From: a virus | IMG/VR virus record: IMGVR_UViG_3300042934_000547 | Coordinates: 64,001 to 128,000 of that record | Direction: 5' to 3' (one strand) | DNA length: 64,000 nucleotides | Shown here: positions 44,862-54,320 of the stretch, one piece after another | Layout: the number at the start of each line of letters is the position of its first letter | Numbering within the stretch: the first letter of the stretch is position 1 | Translations under genes and position numbers: made by a program | The notes under the pieces: model-generated | Database searches by the model: none | The model's input: the letters and a program-made list of their open reading frames with translations, nothing else | What the model was told of the DNA's origin: nothing

Positions 44862-46421
44862 TTATGCACTTACATACTGCACTAATTTAACTATAGCATT
44901 GTGATTATATTGCCAATCACGGTCACCTTTTCGTTCTCTGAAGTTGAGTTCTACTATATCATTAATCAACTTATTAGAATCGGAACACGCTTTGTATATC
45001 TTTCGCAACACAACAAACAATTTGTTATTCTTGTTATCGATAATATTATCAAGTGCATTTCCGGTATAGAATTTAACATCACGTAACCTTAGTATACACT
45101 CACTTTCTTCTGGTGTTAATGTAACATAACCAAATATTTCTTTAACTTGTGAACGTAACAATTGGTGTTGTGATTTACCATTTGTAACAACCACTGGTTC
45201 AGGTTCTTTTGTTTCTTTCTCTTGAGTTGGCTGTTCTGTTTTTGGATCACTGGTTAATGTTTTTATATACAACTTCATTTCTCTTTCGAGATTGCCAACT
45301 ATAATGCTGTAAAGCTGTTTGAACTCATCATTGCTGATTGAAGTTTTCAACTCCTTTACCTCAACAAAGAATGCCTGAATAGTTTCTATTGTCTCATCAT
45401 CAGACATGTCAGAGTCGTATACATTACTCAAGAATGCTTTTACTATTGGAATAAGTGTAGTCACCAATTCAAAAACATTTTCAAATTCCGAATGATTATA
45501 GATTACACCCTCTTTAATCTTACCGTTAGCATATCCTTGTATTTGATTAAGGATAGTTTTATAAGTTCCGGAGAATTTATTCTTTGACATGCTGTTTGAA
45601 AGTTTAGTGAATGTTGATCTGATATAATCAATCAATTCATTTTGAACCATCTGTGTATCATCTAAGTCAATCTGTGAAATCTGTTCTATTGCAGATTTTA
45701 TAGGATTTAGAATTTCTTCGGTTTCCACTTCCGTTAAAGCAAGCGACTCGATATACTTAATTATCATCGGTAACCCTTTGTTTATAAAATCACTGTATTG
45801 AGCTCTAAATGAATTTTGATCACCTTCTGGAATCAGTAATGCTCGTTTACCATTCTCAATGACTTCTACATCATCTTCTGATAATACTTCCACATCGTCA
45901 GATGACTCAGACTCTTCTGTTTTGTAATCCGACATGCTATTGAAGACTCTTGTGACATCTTCTTTAATTAACACCTCTGGTAATTTACTACTATATTTGT
46001 CTTTCATAACGCCAATCAGTTCATTAAGAGATGACGTGAATTCGTTTTCATCTCTCAAAATTTCTAATGCGTCATCATTGTTTGCATATGACGATACAGC
46101 CTTCTCGATATCTTTACCCATTAACCATCGAGCTGAATCAATCTTTGCATCTGTTGTTAAATAATGTCCCTTAACACAGAATTCAAATAAGAACATGTCA
46201 ACACTACGTCCAGTGCGTTTTATAATATCAATACACTGTAACAATACTACGTATTGTTTTTGTCCATATTGGTCAATCCAATTTACATCATCACCAGTAA
46301 ATCCTCTTCTAGTCAAGAATTCTTTAATCTGAACAACACTTTCCTTTGTAAATTTCAGATTCTTTTCCAGCATTATACCTAATCCTCTAATACTTCTATA
46401 ACCTTTTTTATTTTCGCTCAT
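44862..46421 (-). CDS. Unknown protein, 519 aa
   Basis: Helical protein with an acidic central linker (ESESSDDVEVLSEDDVEV near 175) and a proline/glutamate-rich segment (TEQPTQEKETKEPEPVV near 405) that divide it into three domains. No motif recognised. It is a single-gene unit under a class E promoter with a large structured leader. Size is close to that of promoter-specificity subunits of AR9-like RNA polymerases, but I see no sequence support for that. Confidence 0.65.
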   Translation of the reverse strand: MSENKKGYRSIRGLGIMLEKNLKFTKESVVQIKEFLTRRGFTGDDVNWIDQYGQKQYVVLLQCIDIIKRTGRSVDMFLFEFCVKGHYLTTDAKIDSARWLMGKDIEKAVSSYANNDDALEILRDENEFTSSLNELIGVMKDKYSSKLPEVLIKEDVTRVFNSMSDYKTEESESSDDVEVLSEDDVEVIENGKRALLIPEGDQNSFRAQYSDFINKGLPMIIKYIESLALTEVETEEILNPIKSAIEQISQIDLDDTQMVQNELIDYIRSTFTKLSNSMSKNKFSGTYKTILNQIQGYANGKIKEGVIYNHSEFENVFELVTTLIPIVKAFLSNVYDSDMSDDETIETIQAFFVEVKELKTSISNDEFKQLYSIIVGNLEREMKLYIKTLTSDPKTEQPTQEKETKEPEPVVVTNGKSQHQLLRSQVKEIFGYVTLTPEESECILRLRDVKFYTGNALDNIIDNKNNKLFVVLRKIYKACSDSNKLINDIVELNFRERKGDRDWQYNHNAIVKLVQYVSA

Positions 46422-46430
46422 TTTTTCCTC

Positions 46431-46502
46431 CTATGAGAATCCTGCTTCTTATACGAAGAATAGCTATGCAGGTTGATGCATCCAACTAAGGATGCATCAT
46501 AG
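46431..46502 (-). promoter_or_regulatory. Structured leader of the 519-aa gene
   Basis: CTATGA (46497-46502 as transcribed) pairs with TCATAG (46431-46436), touching the GAGG ribosome-binding site. Inside lies a 9-bp hairpin GATGCATCC / GGATGCATC and a CTTC / GAAG hairpin. Confidence 0.55.
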
Positions 46503-46521
46503 ATTTTTTATATTTTTTGCT

Positions 46522-46548
46522 ATTCATAATTATAATATATACTTGAAA
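46522..46548 (-). promoter_or_regulatory. Class E promoter
   Basis: Minus strand TTTCAAGTATATATTATAAT then TATGAATAG. Confidence 0.75.
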
Positions 46549-46558
46549 TCATCAATTT

Positions 46559-49021
46559 TTACAGTATCTCAAATAACCTCTTTGTTTTGATGCCATACTT
46601 CTTGGCATCCTGTTCCTTACTGGATGGCTTACCATCGTTAGTACCAACAACTAACAAACTAGTTGATTTAGTTACATTGCTGTCTTCTTCATATGTATCG
46701 CCAAGTTTGTTCATAACAATTTTCTTCATACTTGATGATACGTTTGTGAATACAACTTTCTTCTTACTACTATCTGCTGCACCTTTAGTGAATACTACTT
46801 TTAATATCATTAAAGTATCTCTTATCATTTCGGAGTTCTCTTTAAAGAAATTAATAATATTCATTGCGGTTTTAGGACCTATACCTGATATGCTATTCAT
46901 TTCCTCAAGTAATTCAGCAACAGGTCTATCTAATATTTCCCTAGGTGTAAGTTTCATGAATACTGGTCTCAAAGTCTTATTACTAGCTCCATCAATTCCT
47001 AGACTTCCGAACAACATGTAATCGTTATGAGTTTCATTTTTGAATATTTTGATTTGTTCAAGAATCATGTTAGATGTCTTCTCTTGATATCCGGCATCTA
47101 TCAGTTTCTGTTTAGTTAACAATATTAATTCTTTTATTGATTTAATCTTTAATTTTTCTGCTGTAGCATCTGCCATATTCTCAAATCCCAATTTTGCCAT
47201 CATATTAGAGATTCGTTTTACTATACGTCCTTCGCAAGCTACGTTAGTGCAATATAACATCTTACCACTATCACCAATTACTAACGGTAAATGGCAGGAT
47301 GGGCATTCTATAGGTAAACTCATTACCGGTGTTTCATTATTGAATGCTGATAGTTGCTCATTGCGTCCTAGTACTGCTGGCATAACATAGTTTGTGTATT
47401 CTATGTCAATAATGTCTCCTTCTCGTAATCCTAATTCTTGTATCTTAGCTAAACTGGCACCACTTGCTTGGTCATATTTATGACCATAGAAGTATGTTTC
47501 ACTAAATTTAATCATAGGAGTAATTTGACCGTTTTTACCAACTGTCAAGTCATACCCTAAGAATTTAGCTTGTTTAACTATATTAGGAAATTTTAATGCT
47601 ACTGAAAACTCATTGGTATTATTTATTCTACCAAGTTGAGCTTCAAGTTTTTTATCATTAAATGAGATAACTAGACCATCATATAAAAATTCTGTTTGAT
47701 CCATTCCATCGAATGTTTCTTGATATATGATTTCTAGTTTCTGGAGTACATCTTCTAAATTACCTCTTAAAGATACTGGTAACTTAGAGCCAATAACACC
47801 AAAGTTTTCATCAATCCATTCAATTTCTTTAAGTCTTGTCTCAAAGATGTCTAGGTCAGTACGAATTGGTGCTAGAGTTATAAATTCTCTTAATTGAGGT
47901 CCAGTGATACTAGTCACTATAGAAGTAATCGCTGTCCTACAATTTGCATACTCTTTACCAGTTCTAATTCTATACCTTAATAAATTTTCTCTATTCATTA
48001 AGATTTCGAATTGCATTCCATATTTCATGGTATCCGGTAATAGTGATGTTCCAGTTTTTCTAAATGGTAAGAACTTGATTAGATTTGATATATCATTAGT
48101 TACCCCTAACTCTTTATCTCCTCTAGTACGTGCCTCAATTGGTGATGTGCCAACCATTCTAGCTTCTGTAGCTACACCATCATATTTGTATTCAACAATC
48201 AAATCTATATCATCTGGATTGACTAGTCCGGTTGATATATGTTTTCTTAACCATGTATCAACTCCTTGTTCATCGCCAACTCCTCTGATAACCTTAACCT
48301 TTGTTAAAGTTCCACTCAAATCATCATTAAGTGCTGTAGCTTTTTCTAATGAATTTACTGGAAGAAATTCATCTTTTCTAGATGCTAGATTCTGTTGTTT
48401 AGAACGACTTATAGGTTCTGGCATCTCTTTTCTGAATACCGGACCATAATTCTTTGGTAATTTTGGTATATCCATTTGTTGAGGTATAAACAAATCATTT
48501 ATATTTGCTTTATTTGTTATCTGATTATATTTATCTCTCAGTGTTTGATATGTCCAATCGTCTATCAAACTACCAGCAGCATCATAGGTAAATGCATCAT
48601 TTAATACCTTAATTGTATCACCTAACAATGTTACAATTTCATCTGGCACTTTCATAATAGATGTGAATTTAGCTAATATTTCAATGCCTAGTTTTTTCAT
48701 AAATTGATGCTTATATACATCGATACGTTCTCTTTGATTTTTAATACCTGATTTAACTTCCAATAACAGACTGTAGATATGGTATAAGTCATCTAAGTCT
48801 TGCGGAACCTTAACTGGTGGTGAATTAAAATATTCGTTAGTGAAATTATTATCAATAAGGAAATCACTCACTAACACAAATGCACTGTATGCATCTCTAT
48901 AAAAATCTTCAACCAAAATATTTCCAGCTAATCTTGGATTTAAAAATGTTTCTCTATCTTGTGGCATTAATGGCTGATCGTTAATCAGTTTTCGTATAAT
49001 AACAATACGTTCAAAATTCAT
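46559..49021 (-). CDS. ligA: NAD-dependent DNA ligase with N-terminal extension
   Basis: The 820-residue protein shows the LigA order: domain Ia-like IDDWTYQTLRDKY (153-165), the adenylation motif EYKYDGVA (Lys279), an OB-fold region, a four-cysteine zinc finger (CPSC...C...C, about 585-610), HhH repeats with ISGIGPKTAMNI near 725 and a C-terminal BRCT domain from about 755. About 130 N-terminal residues before domain Ia have no counterpart in the usual 670-residue LigA. The start at 49021 follows AAAGGAGAATATATT. It seals nicks in phage replication. Confidence 0.9.
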   Translation of the reverse strand: MNFERIVIIRKLINDQPLMPQDRETFLNPRLAGNILVEDFYRDAYSAFVLVSDFLIDNNFTNEYFNSPPVKVPQDLDDLYHIYSLLLEVKSGIKNQRERIDVYKHQFMKKLGIEILAKFTSIMKVPDEIVTLLGDTIKVLNDAFTYDAAGSLIDDWTYQTLRDKYNQITNKANINDLFIPQQMDIPKLPKNYGPVFRKEMPEPISRSKQQNLASRKDEFLPVNSLEKATALNDDLSGTLTKVKVIRGVGDEQGVDTWLRKHISTGLVNPDDIDLIVEYKYDGVATEARMVGTSPIEARTRGDKELGVTNDISNLIKFLPFRKTGTSLLPDTMKYGMQFEILMNRENLLRYRIRTGKEYANCRTAITSIVTSITGPQLREFITLAPIRTDLDIFETRLKEIEWIDENFGVIGSKLPVSLRGNLEDVLQKLEIIYQETFDGMDQTEFLYDGLVISFNDKKLEAQLGRINNTNEFSVALKFPNIVKQAKFLGYDLTVGKNGQITPMIKFSETYFYGHKYDQASGASLAKIQELGLREGDIIDIEYTNYVMPAVLGRNEQLSAFNNETPVMSLPIECPSCHLPLVIGDSGKMLYCTNVACEGRIVKRISNMMAKLGFENMADATAEKLKIKSIKELILLTKQKLIDAGYQEKTSNMILEQIKIFKNETHNDYMLFGSLGIDGASNKTLRPVFMKLTPREILDRPVAELLEEMNSISGIGPKTAMNIINFFKENSEMIRDTLMILKVVFTKGAADSSKKKVVFTNVSSSMKKIVMNKLGDTYEEDSNVTKSTSLLVVGTNDGKPSSKEQDAKKYGIKTKRLFEIL

Positions 49022-49039
49022 AATATATTCTCCTTTCAT

Positions 49040-49096
49040 GTCATAGTATTATAAAACTATTATGAATTCTATAATACAAATAGAATTGTATATGAC
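49040..49096 (-). promoter_or_regulatory. Structured leader of the ligase mRNA
   Basis: GTCATA (49091-49096 as transcribed) pairs with TATGAC (49040-49045) five bases before AGGAG; an inner AATTCTA / TAGAATT hairpin is enclosed. Confidence 0.5.
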
Positions 49097-49118
49097 TTTT
49101 TAAATTATTTTTATTCTA

Positions 49119-49141
49119 TTCAAATCTATAATATATACTTA
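49119..49141 (-). promoter_or_regulatory. Class E promoter of the ligase gene
   Basis: Minus strand TAAGTATATATTATAGA then TTTGAATAG. Confidence 0.75.
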
Positions 49142-49158
49142 TAATTTCTTATTATTAC

Positions 49159-49189
49159 AAAAAAAAGAAAGTTAGATTTACTCTAACTT
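49159..49189 (-). terminator. Terminator
   Basis: AAGTTAGA / TCTAACTT followed by TCTTTTTTTG; overlaps the end of the 129-residue gene. Confidence 0.85.
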
Positions 49190-49572
49190 ACTTTGAATAT
49201 TCTGTTGAATTTTAACCCCATAGCAGGCACAGAATAGACTATGCAGGCATTTTCATTATTACTGCACATATTAATTATAGTATCGATGGATTTGCGACGG
49301 GCTTCAGTCATATACTGTAATTCGCTCTTATACAGGCATATTACTACCTTTTCACCATTATCAATATCTTTAATGATATTTTCTACATCTTCTTTAAGAT
49401 TTTTACTTTGATATGATATAATATGAGCAATTGCGTAATATTTGTTTCTGTTGATATTTTCTTCTTCACCATTCTTTTCGCTAAACACTTGTATTTGGTC
49501 ATGTAATGATTTATGTATATTTACACCCCAGTACATAAATTGTGTATTCTTATCTCTTAATAATAATTGCAT
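49183..49572 (-). CDS. Unknown protein, 129 aa
   Basis: Alpha/beta protein; residues 70-90 (NGEKVVICLYKSELQYM) look like a beta strand and helix of a Rossmann-type or nuclease fold, without catalytic signature. It follows the beta C-part gene and its terminator, behind GGAGGGGACAAATC, and may be made by read-through. Confidence 0.6.
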   Translation of the reverse strand: MQLLLRDKNTQFMYWGVNIHKSLHDQIQVFSEKNGEEENINRNKYYAIAHIISYQSKNLKEDVENIIKDIDNGEKVVICLYKSELQYMTEARRKSIDTIINMCSNNENACIVYSVPAMGLKFNRIFKVS

Positions 49573-49592
49573 GATTTGTCCCCTCCAAAATA

Positions 49593-49623
49593 AAATGATG
49601 GGGTATGAAATTATTCATACCCC
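49593..49623 (-). terminator. Terminator of the beta C-part gene
   Basis: GGGGTATGAA / TTCATACCCC (10 bp) then ATCATTTTATTTTG. Confidence 0.8.
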
Positions 49624-49633
49624 GAATAAATAG

Positions 49634-51829
49634 TTATTTGTCTTTTACTAATCTAATTTCATAATTATTATGTCTAGCAATTGGGTTTTGTGGTGTCCTA
49701 TTTATAGGAGAAAAATTGAATTCTCTATAAACAGGTGTTCCTATTCCATAATATCCATTAGGTCGAGTTATACTTCGTCTATGTATCGGACAAGGTAATG
49801 TACGTTTTAGTTTCTTTTCAAATATTAGTTTTAATCCCATACTCTTAAAGAATACATTAAGAATTTCAATAACACGACTTCTAGCATCATCTGGAACATC
49901 AATGGATATATTATATGGGTCACCATTTAATAATGCCGAACATGCTCGTCTTGCTATTGGAGCTGTAGAATACGTCATCAAATTCAGAGCTGTTAATACT
50001 GAACCTAGGTGTTCGTATTCAGCACTCTCCATCTCACCGAATTGTATTGGTGTGCTGGCATATGGTAGTTTGTGACCTTTCTTATTAATTTTAGCGGCAG
50101 CTGGTAATCCTTTAATGTTGGTTGTGGATAATGTTGTAGAACTAAATTTATGCTCAGCGATTTGCTTTAACCTGTATATATACATATATCCCGGATAAAA
50201 CTTTCTCAATGATTGCACATATCTAATTTTCCCATCTGAACCCTCAATAGGCACCATTAAATAATCACCCAAATCTCTCGGACTCATCCCAAGTTCTCTA
50301 ATAAGAGCCGCAAAAAGATCTAATGTCATAATATTTGTTGGATTAGATACTTTATATAAGCCAACATCGATAAGTGAATCTAAGAATGATTTCTTAATTT
50401 GATTCGATGATTTATACAATTTCTTCTTAATAAACATCGCATAATCTTCATCCACATATCTCATATAAATATAAATCTTTTTCAATGTTTCCTCAATATT
50501 ACCATTAATCTTGTAATCTTTGATAATTATATCAGATACATTATTAAGTTCGGTTTCAAATAATTGACCCGGATTCTTTCTACCAACAACGCCGCCTAGG
50601 TCTAATACCATATCAACTGGGCGTCCTTTATACATTGGCATCTTTTCTTTTGGATATATCTCAGATACAATTCCTTTACCACCGAATCTATTGGTTAGCT
50701 TATCTCCAACGCTTAATATAGATTTATCTATTACAGTAAATTTAAGAACAGTATTAGAAAATGGTTTTCCATTGTTTAGCCATTCTTTTCCATCCATAAC
50801 GTCCTTATGAATCTTATAAAACCTCTTTAAATCTGTACTACAATCATTATGTGGATCTTCAATAAGGGGTTTTAAATAACCAACAACCTTTCTTGAATAT
50901 TCCATACTATCTAGATAGTACTGATATAATTGAGAATAATATTGATTCTCAGCAAGTAATGTTGGGTTATTACAGTATATAGATACATCTATAACTATAC
51001 CTTTGGTATAATAAGTTGTATCCGATGGCAGCATTTGTGATAATCTGGAATAAGCATGAGTATATAAAATCTCATCCTTGTTTTCTCTTCTAGTTACCAT
51101 AATAATGCCTTCTACTTCCTCACCAATATTCGGGAATGCTTTATACTCAGTATCATTTCCAAATAAATTAAGTGGAATGTCATTATCGTTAAGGGTAACA
51201 TCGAACATATCAAACACTGGTGAAGCTAATTTAGTTTCAGCTATATCTTGATTTATAAGTATAGCATCTTCTGATGTTTCTAATGGTGACATAAATGCAA
51301 CCAATAAGTTAGTTCCATCTAGTCTGTTATTGAAGTTATCGTAATTTGTGCTTTTCTTGATTACGGTTTCTTTTGGAATAGTTTGACCTATCTTTAATGA
51401 ATCGAGATAGTCATTATTCCATAAAAATCCATACGTCTCAGTATTATATTGACAACTATCTCTAGTTATAATATCATACATTTTATTTTCTTCATTATAT
51501 ACAACGAGTACATAATCAACATACTTACTCGCTGAAACATGATCATATTTCATGATTTTATGAAGAATTCTGAGACTGGTCGGAGTCTTTATAAATGAGG
51601 ATGTATATTCACCTCCCATAATATCAAACCCCGTAGATAACATTGCTATTTCAGGTTCCATTAGACTGATTTTTTGATCAAATTGTGCATCAAACATCAT
51701 CTTTCTATTAGCTGAATTAACAAAGGTAAATGGCTGATTTAACTCACTTGAGAGTATCTCAGCCATATTTTTTATTGATTTCGAAGTCTGGTTAATTTCG
51801 TTAATAATCCCTAAATTGTCTGTTGACAT
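49634..51829 (-). CDS. RNA polymerase beta subunit, C-terminal part
   Basis: The 731-residue protein is the second half of RpoB. LVAFMSPLETSEDAILIN (176-193) matches the RpoB MPWEGYNFEDAILIS region. GDKLTNRFGGKGIVSEI (375-391), PVDMVLDLGGVVGRKNPGQL (404-423) match the invariant GDK...HGNKG and catalytic-face loops. Near 575, YMYIYRLKQIAEHKFSS followed by QFGEMESAEYEHLGS matches the RpoB C-terminal clamp. Single-gene unit under a class E promoter, like beta-prime C-part. Confidence 0.9.
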   Translation of the reverse strand: MSTDNLGIINEINQTSKSIKNMAEILSSELNQPFTFVNSANRKMMFDAQFDQKISLMEPEIAMLSTGFDIMGGEYTSSFIKTPTSLRILHKIMKYDHVSASKYVDYVLVVYNEENKMYDIITRDSCQYNTETYGFLWNNDYLDSLKIGQTIPKETVIKKSTNYDNFNNRLDGTNLLVAFMSPLETSEDAILINQDIAETKLASPVFDMFDVTLNDNDIPLNLFGNDTEYKAFPNIGEEVEGIIMVTRRENKDEILYTHAYSRLSQMLPSDTTYYTKGIVIDVSIYCNNPTLLAENQYYSQLYQYYLDSMEYSRKVVGYLKPLIEDPHNDCSTDLKRFYKIHKDVMDGKEWLNNGKPFSNTVLKFTVIDKSILSVGDKLTNRFGGKGIVSEIYPKEKMPMYKGRPVDMVLDLGGVVGRKNPGQLFETELNNVSDIIIKDYKINGNIEETLKKIYIYMRYVDEDYAMFIKKKLYKSSNQIKKSFLDSLIDVGLYKVSNPTNIMTLDLFAALIRELGMSPRDLGDYLMVPIEGSDGKIRYVQSLRKFYPGYMYIYRLKQIAEHKFSSTTLSTTNIKGLPAAAKINKKGHKLPYASTPIQFGEMESAEYEHLGSVLTALNLMTYSTAPIARRACSALLNGDPYNISIDVPDDARSRVIEILNVFFKSMGLKLIFEKKLKRTLPCPIHRRSITRPNGYYGIGTPVYREFNFSPINRTPQNPIARHNNYEIRLVKDK

Positions 51830-51853
51830 CTTGTTATCTCCTTTGTTTTATCT

Positions 51854-51876
51854 TTCACTAATATAATATATATTTA
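51854..51876 (-). promoter_or_regulatory. Class E promoter of the beta C-part gene
   Basis: Minus strand AAATATATATTATATTA then GTGAAAG, directly after the recombinase stop codon and about 25 nt before the gene's start. Confidence 0.65.
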
Positions 51877-51877
51877 T

Positions 51878-53110
51878 TTATCCTATTAAGCTTAGTAAAG
51901 ACATTGTGTCGCTAACTGGTGGTGAAGCTATTTCTAAACTTTCATTCTCTTTTATGTATGGTCTCAATATAGTTAAAGCTTCCTCAATAGCAATCCTTTG
52001 TAATACAGGATCAGTTCGGAATTTATTCTTAAAGTCTTTTTGGGAAAATGTGACTTCTTTACGGTCTCCTATATAGAAACTCCTACCACCACCATTAAGA
52101 ACCTTATTCTTTTTAAATAAGGTAAGTAATGACATCTCATAATCAAATCCAATTTCTTGATTAAATAGCAATGGAACCGATTTACCTGATTTATTAGTCC
52201 TCGTTTTGACAATCTCAAAGTCGGCTACGTTACCATCTATATCATAGTTGCCTTCACCTTTCGATTCTCCTTCAACCAATTTACCACCGTCATTAATCCT
52301 GAACATATTTGATGCTGAATAATTAGCAGTTCTACCACCCGGTAATGTCTCACCCGGTTTTAAATAAGGTAATGAGGCTTTTTTAGGAGTTGCTGATATA
52401 TCCTCAAGTATATGATTAATTAGTATTAGTATTATATTAGCTTTCTTACATACCGGAATCACTCTCTTAAATATACCTGTATTAGTTTTAGCCGCTGATG
52501 TAGCTGCATAACCACCTGTTAAATCATCTTCGCTTGCGAAATTCTCAGGTAACAAATAGGCTAGACTATCAAGTATATAAACTGTAGGTACATACTTAAT
52601 TATAGGATTACCCATTCTATCAAAATGACCAGTATCATATTGAAATTTATCTGGATTGGATATTTTTAAATTTGCTATAGTTTTTAAACGAGTAAAAAAG
52701 TTTTCTGCTGTTATACCTTCATTTCGTCCTCGATAACAACTGTCAAATGTATCCATATCAAATTTAAGTAATTCAATCTTTCTCTCAGTAAGCATACCGA
52801 CTTCAACTAAATCCTCTAATATTAATCCACCTTTATCTATAAATGGTCTAATAATATTGCCAGCAATCTGTGTTGCTAGAGTTGATTTACCGCATCCACT
52901 TCGACCTATAATAATATTAGTAGAGCCATCTGCTATACCTAAAATATTATAATTGTACAATTCTCCATTTGGTTTAAGACCAGTAGCTTGTCTTCCATTT
53001 CTGAAGTCAATTGCTAAAAATCCTGTGGGATATCCAATATCACTACTAAGATATAATGGATCTCCTATCTTCTTCAATTCCTTCTTATATGATTCACTTA
53101 AATCATGCAT
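51878..53110 (-). CDS. RecA/UvsX-like recombinase
   Basis: The 410-residue protein has Walker A GRSGCGKST (69-77), Walker B VYILDSLAYL (about 173-182) and LILINHI near 230, the RecA core layout. A disordered DNA-binding-type loop with GGYAATSAAKT lies between. It would coat single-stranded DNA and drive recombination-dependent replication with the Rad50-like and helicase proteins of this phage. It has an unusual leader with a strong terminator-like hairpin. Confidence 0.8.
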   Translation of the reverse strand: MHDLSESYKKELKKIGDPLYLSSDIGYPTGFLAIDFRNGRQATGLKPNGELYNYNILGIADGSTNIIIGRSGCGKSTLATQIAGNIIRPFIDKGGLILEDLVEVGMLTERKIELLKFDMDTFDSCYRGRNEGITAENFFTRLKTIANLKISNPDKFQYDTGHFDRMGNPIIKYVPTVYILDSLAYLLPENFASEDDLTGGYAATSAAKTNTGIFKRVIPVCKKANIILILINHILEDISATPKKASLPYLKPGETLPGGRTANYSASNMFRINDGGKLVEGESKGEGNYDIDGNVADFEIVKTRTNKSGKSVPLLFNQEIGFDYEMSLLTLFKKNKVLNGGGRSFYIGDRKEVTFSQKDFKNKFRTDPVLQRIAIEEALTILRPYIKENESLEIASPPVSDTMSLLSLIG

Positions 53111-53160
53111 AATAACACCCTCCTGATAATCTTATCTCACTATAATGTTCCGCTATACAT

Positions 53161-53208
53161 AAAAAAGAAAAAAAAAGAAGTCGAAGGGGGACTTACGGCT
53201 TCTTTTTT
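53161..53208 (-). terminator. Terminator/attenuator upstream of the recombinase gene
   Basis: AAAAAAGAAG pairs with CTTCTTTTTT (10 bp, with CG/CG inside), followed by a long T-rich tract. It sits about 50 nt before the recombinase start codon. Confidence 0.8.
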
Positions 53209-53299
53209 ATAAATATAATTTATGGGGTAAATTAGAAGTAAGGGGTGGAATTAGTCAATCATCCTGTATGATGATTGATTTATATTACCACTTCTAATT
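53161..53299 (-). ncRNA. Short structured RNA or attenuated leader, about 135 nt
   Basis: Between the class E promoter (53298-53323) and the terminator lies AATTAGAAGT / ACTTCTAATT (53230-53239 with 53290-53299, 10 bp) enclosing TCAATCATC / GATGATTGA (53255-53263 with 53270-53278, 9 bp), with C-rich unpaired strands. No open frame is present. It is either an independent small RNA or a riboregulator of the downstream recombinase gene. Confidence 0.65.
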
Positions 53300-53323
53300 C
53301 ATATTTATAATATATATTTGAAA
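53298..53323 (-). promoter_or_regulatory. Class E promoter of the short RNA / recombinase
   Basis: Minus strand TTTCAAATATATATTATAAA then TATGAATTAG. Confidence 0.75.
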
Positions 53324-53334
53324 ATCTTTTTAAA

Positions 53335-53367
53335 GGGACAAAAAAGAAAGAGAAATTAATCTCTTTC
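53335..53367 (-). terminator. Terminator of the tubulin operon
   Basis: GAAAGAGA / TCTCTTTC (8 bp, loop TTAATT) then TTTTTTGTCCC. Confidence 0.85.
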
Positions 53368-53369
53368 TA

Positions 53370-54308
53370 TTAAAATAACTGTACTCCATAGTCATAAAAT
53401 ACTTTCACCTTTATATTTATAAGTCTATCGAATCCACTTGGTGCAACTGACAGTGTTTGTTGCATTCTATTATCAATTAGATACTTATAATAACTCACAA
53501 AGATTTTTTCAATTTGCTGTGTGGTTAAATTAAATGTCATCATCTCAAGTATCATCATATAAATCTCTTTATCTAAAACAGCACCCATAGTCATCATACC
53601 AATAAATACTGGTTTAAAGGTATTGAATATAATTGATACTATATCTTTGCAATACTGTTTGAGATTATTGACTTTTATATAATTTAATATAGCTTGTGCT
53701 AAAGCAATGTCAGAATAGCTCCTTTGTAATTTTATCAGTCCTATAGCATCATCTTCTGATATCCCTAGCCAAGTGAAATTAGCTATATCCGATTTAGTGA
53801 TAGTTTCTGACATAATATCCGAAGCTATGTTATTGAACTTGAATTGAGCCGAATTGATTAATTCACTTATCTTTGTCTGGATGCTAAATTCGAAGTTAGG
53901 AAAGTTAAATCTGATATATTCAGCGATATCTTTATCATTGATGATATTATAAGCCATATCAGAATTCAATGCTTTCTCATAACAGTTATTGAACATTTGA
54001 ATCTTTTCATCTCCTGTCATTACATCCATATTATTGATTAAATAATTTAACGCTTCATTCGGTCTCAATGCATATGATAAATCTAAATTATTAATAGGCT
54101 GAGGTATAATTTTATTACATACCTCAGATATATATGCTTCGCTTTTATCATCCAACATCTTAAACTTTGAATATTGATGTGGAGTTTGTCCATTTCCATA
54201 TCTTTTTACTTTTGGTGAAAAAGCTCCATGTGGATCGAATGGAGCTAAAATCTTTCTTACTTGGTCTTTTGATGCTCTTCTTGGTTTTGTCCCTTTTTGT
54301 TGTCCCAT
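53370..54308 (-). CDS. Unknown protein cotranscribed with the tubulin, 312 aa
   Basis: Basic N-terminus (MGQQKGTKPRRASKDQVRK), then an all-helical body; residues 230-255 are hydrophobic (FIGMMTMGAVLDKEIYMMIL) but not a clear membrane span. No motif recognised. It follows the tubulin gene by 12 bp in one operon, so it could be its partner, for example a DNA- or capsid-binding adaptor. That is inference. Confidence 0.65.
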   Translation of the reverse strand: MGQQKGTKPRRASKDQVRKILAPFDPHGAFSPKVKRYGNGQTPHQYSKFKMLDDKSEAYISEVCNKIIPQPINNLDLSYALRPNEALNYLINNMDVMTGDEKIQMFNNCYEKALNSDMAYNIINDKDIAEYIRFNFPNFEFSIQTKISELINSAQFKFNNIASDIMSETITKSDIANFTWLGISEDDAIGLIKLQRSYSDIALAQAILNYIKVNNLKQYCKDIVSIIFNTFKPVFIGMMTMGAVLDKEIYMMILEMMTFNLTTQQIEKIFVSYYKYLIDNRMQQTLSVAPSGFDRLINIKVKVFYDYGVQLF

Positions 54309-54320
54309 TGGTACTTCTCC

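Noticed and set aside
44862-46421. Assignment of the 519-residue protein as RNA polymerase specificity subunit
   Set aside because: Only its size and early promoter would support this; no sequence motif does.
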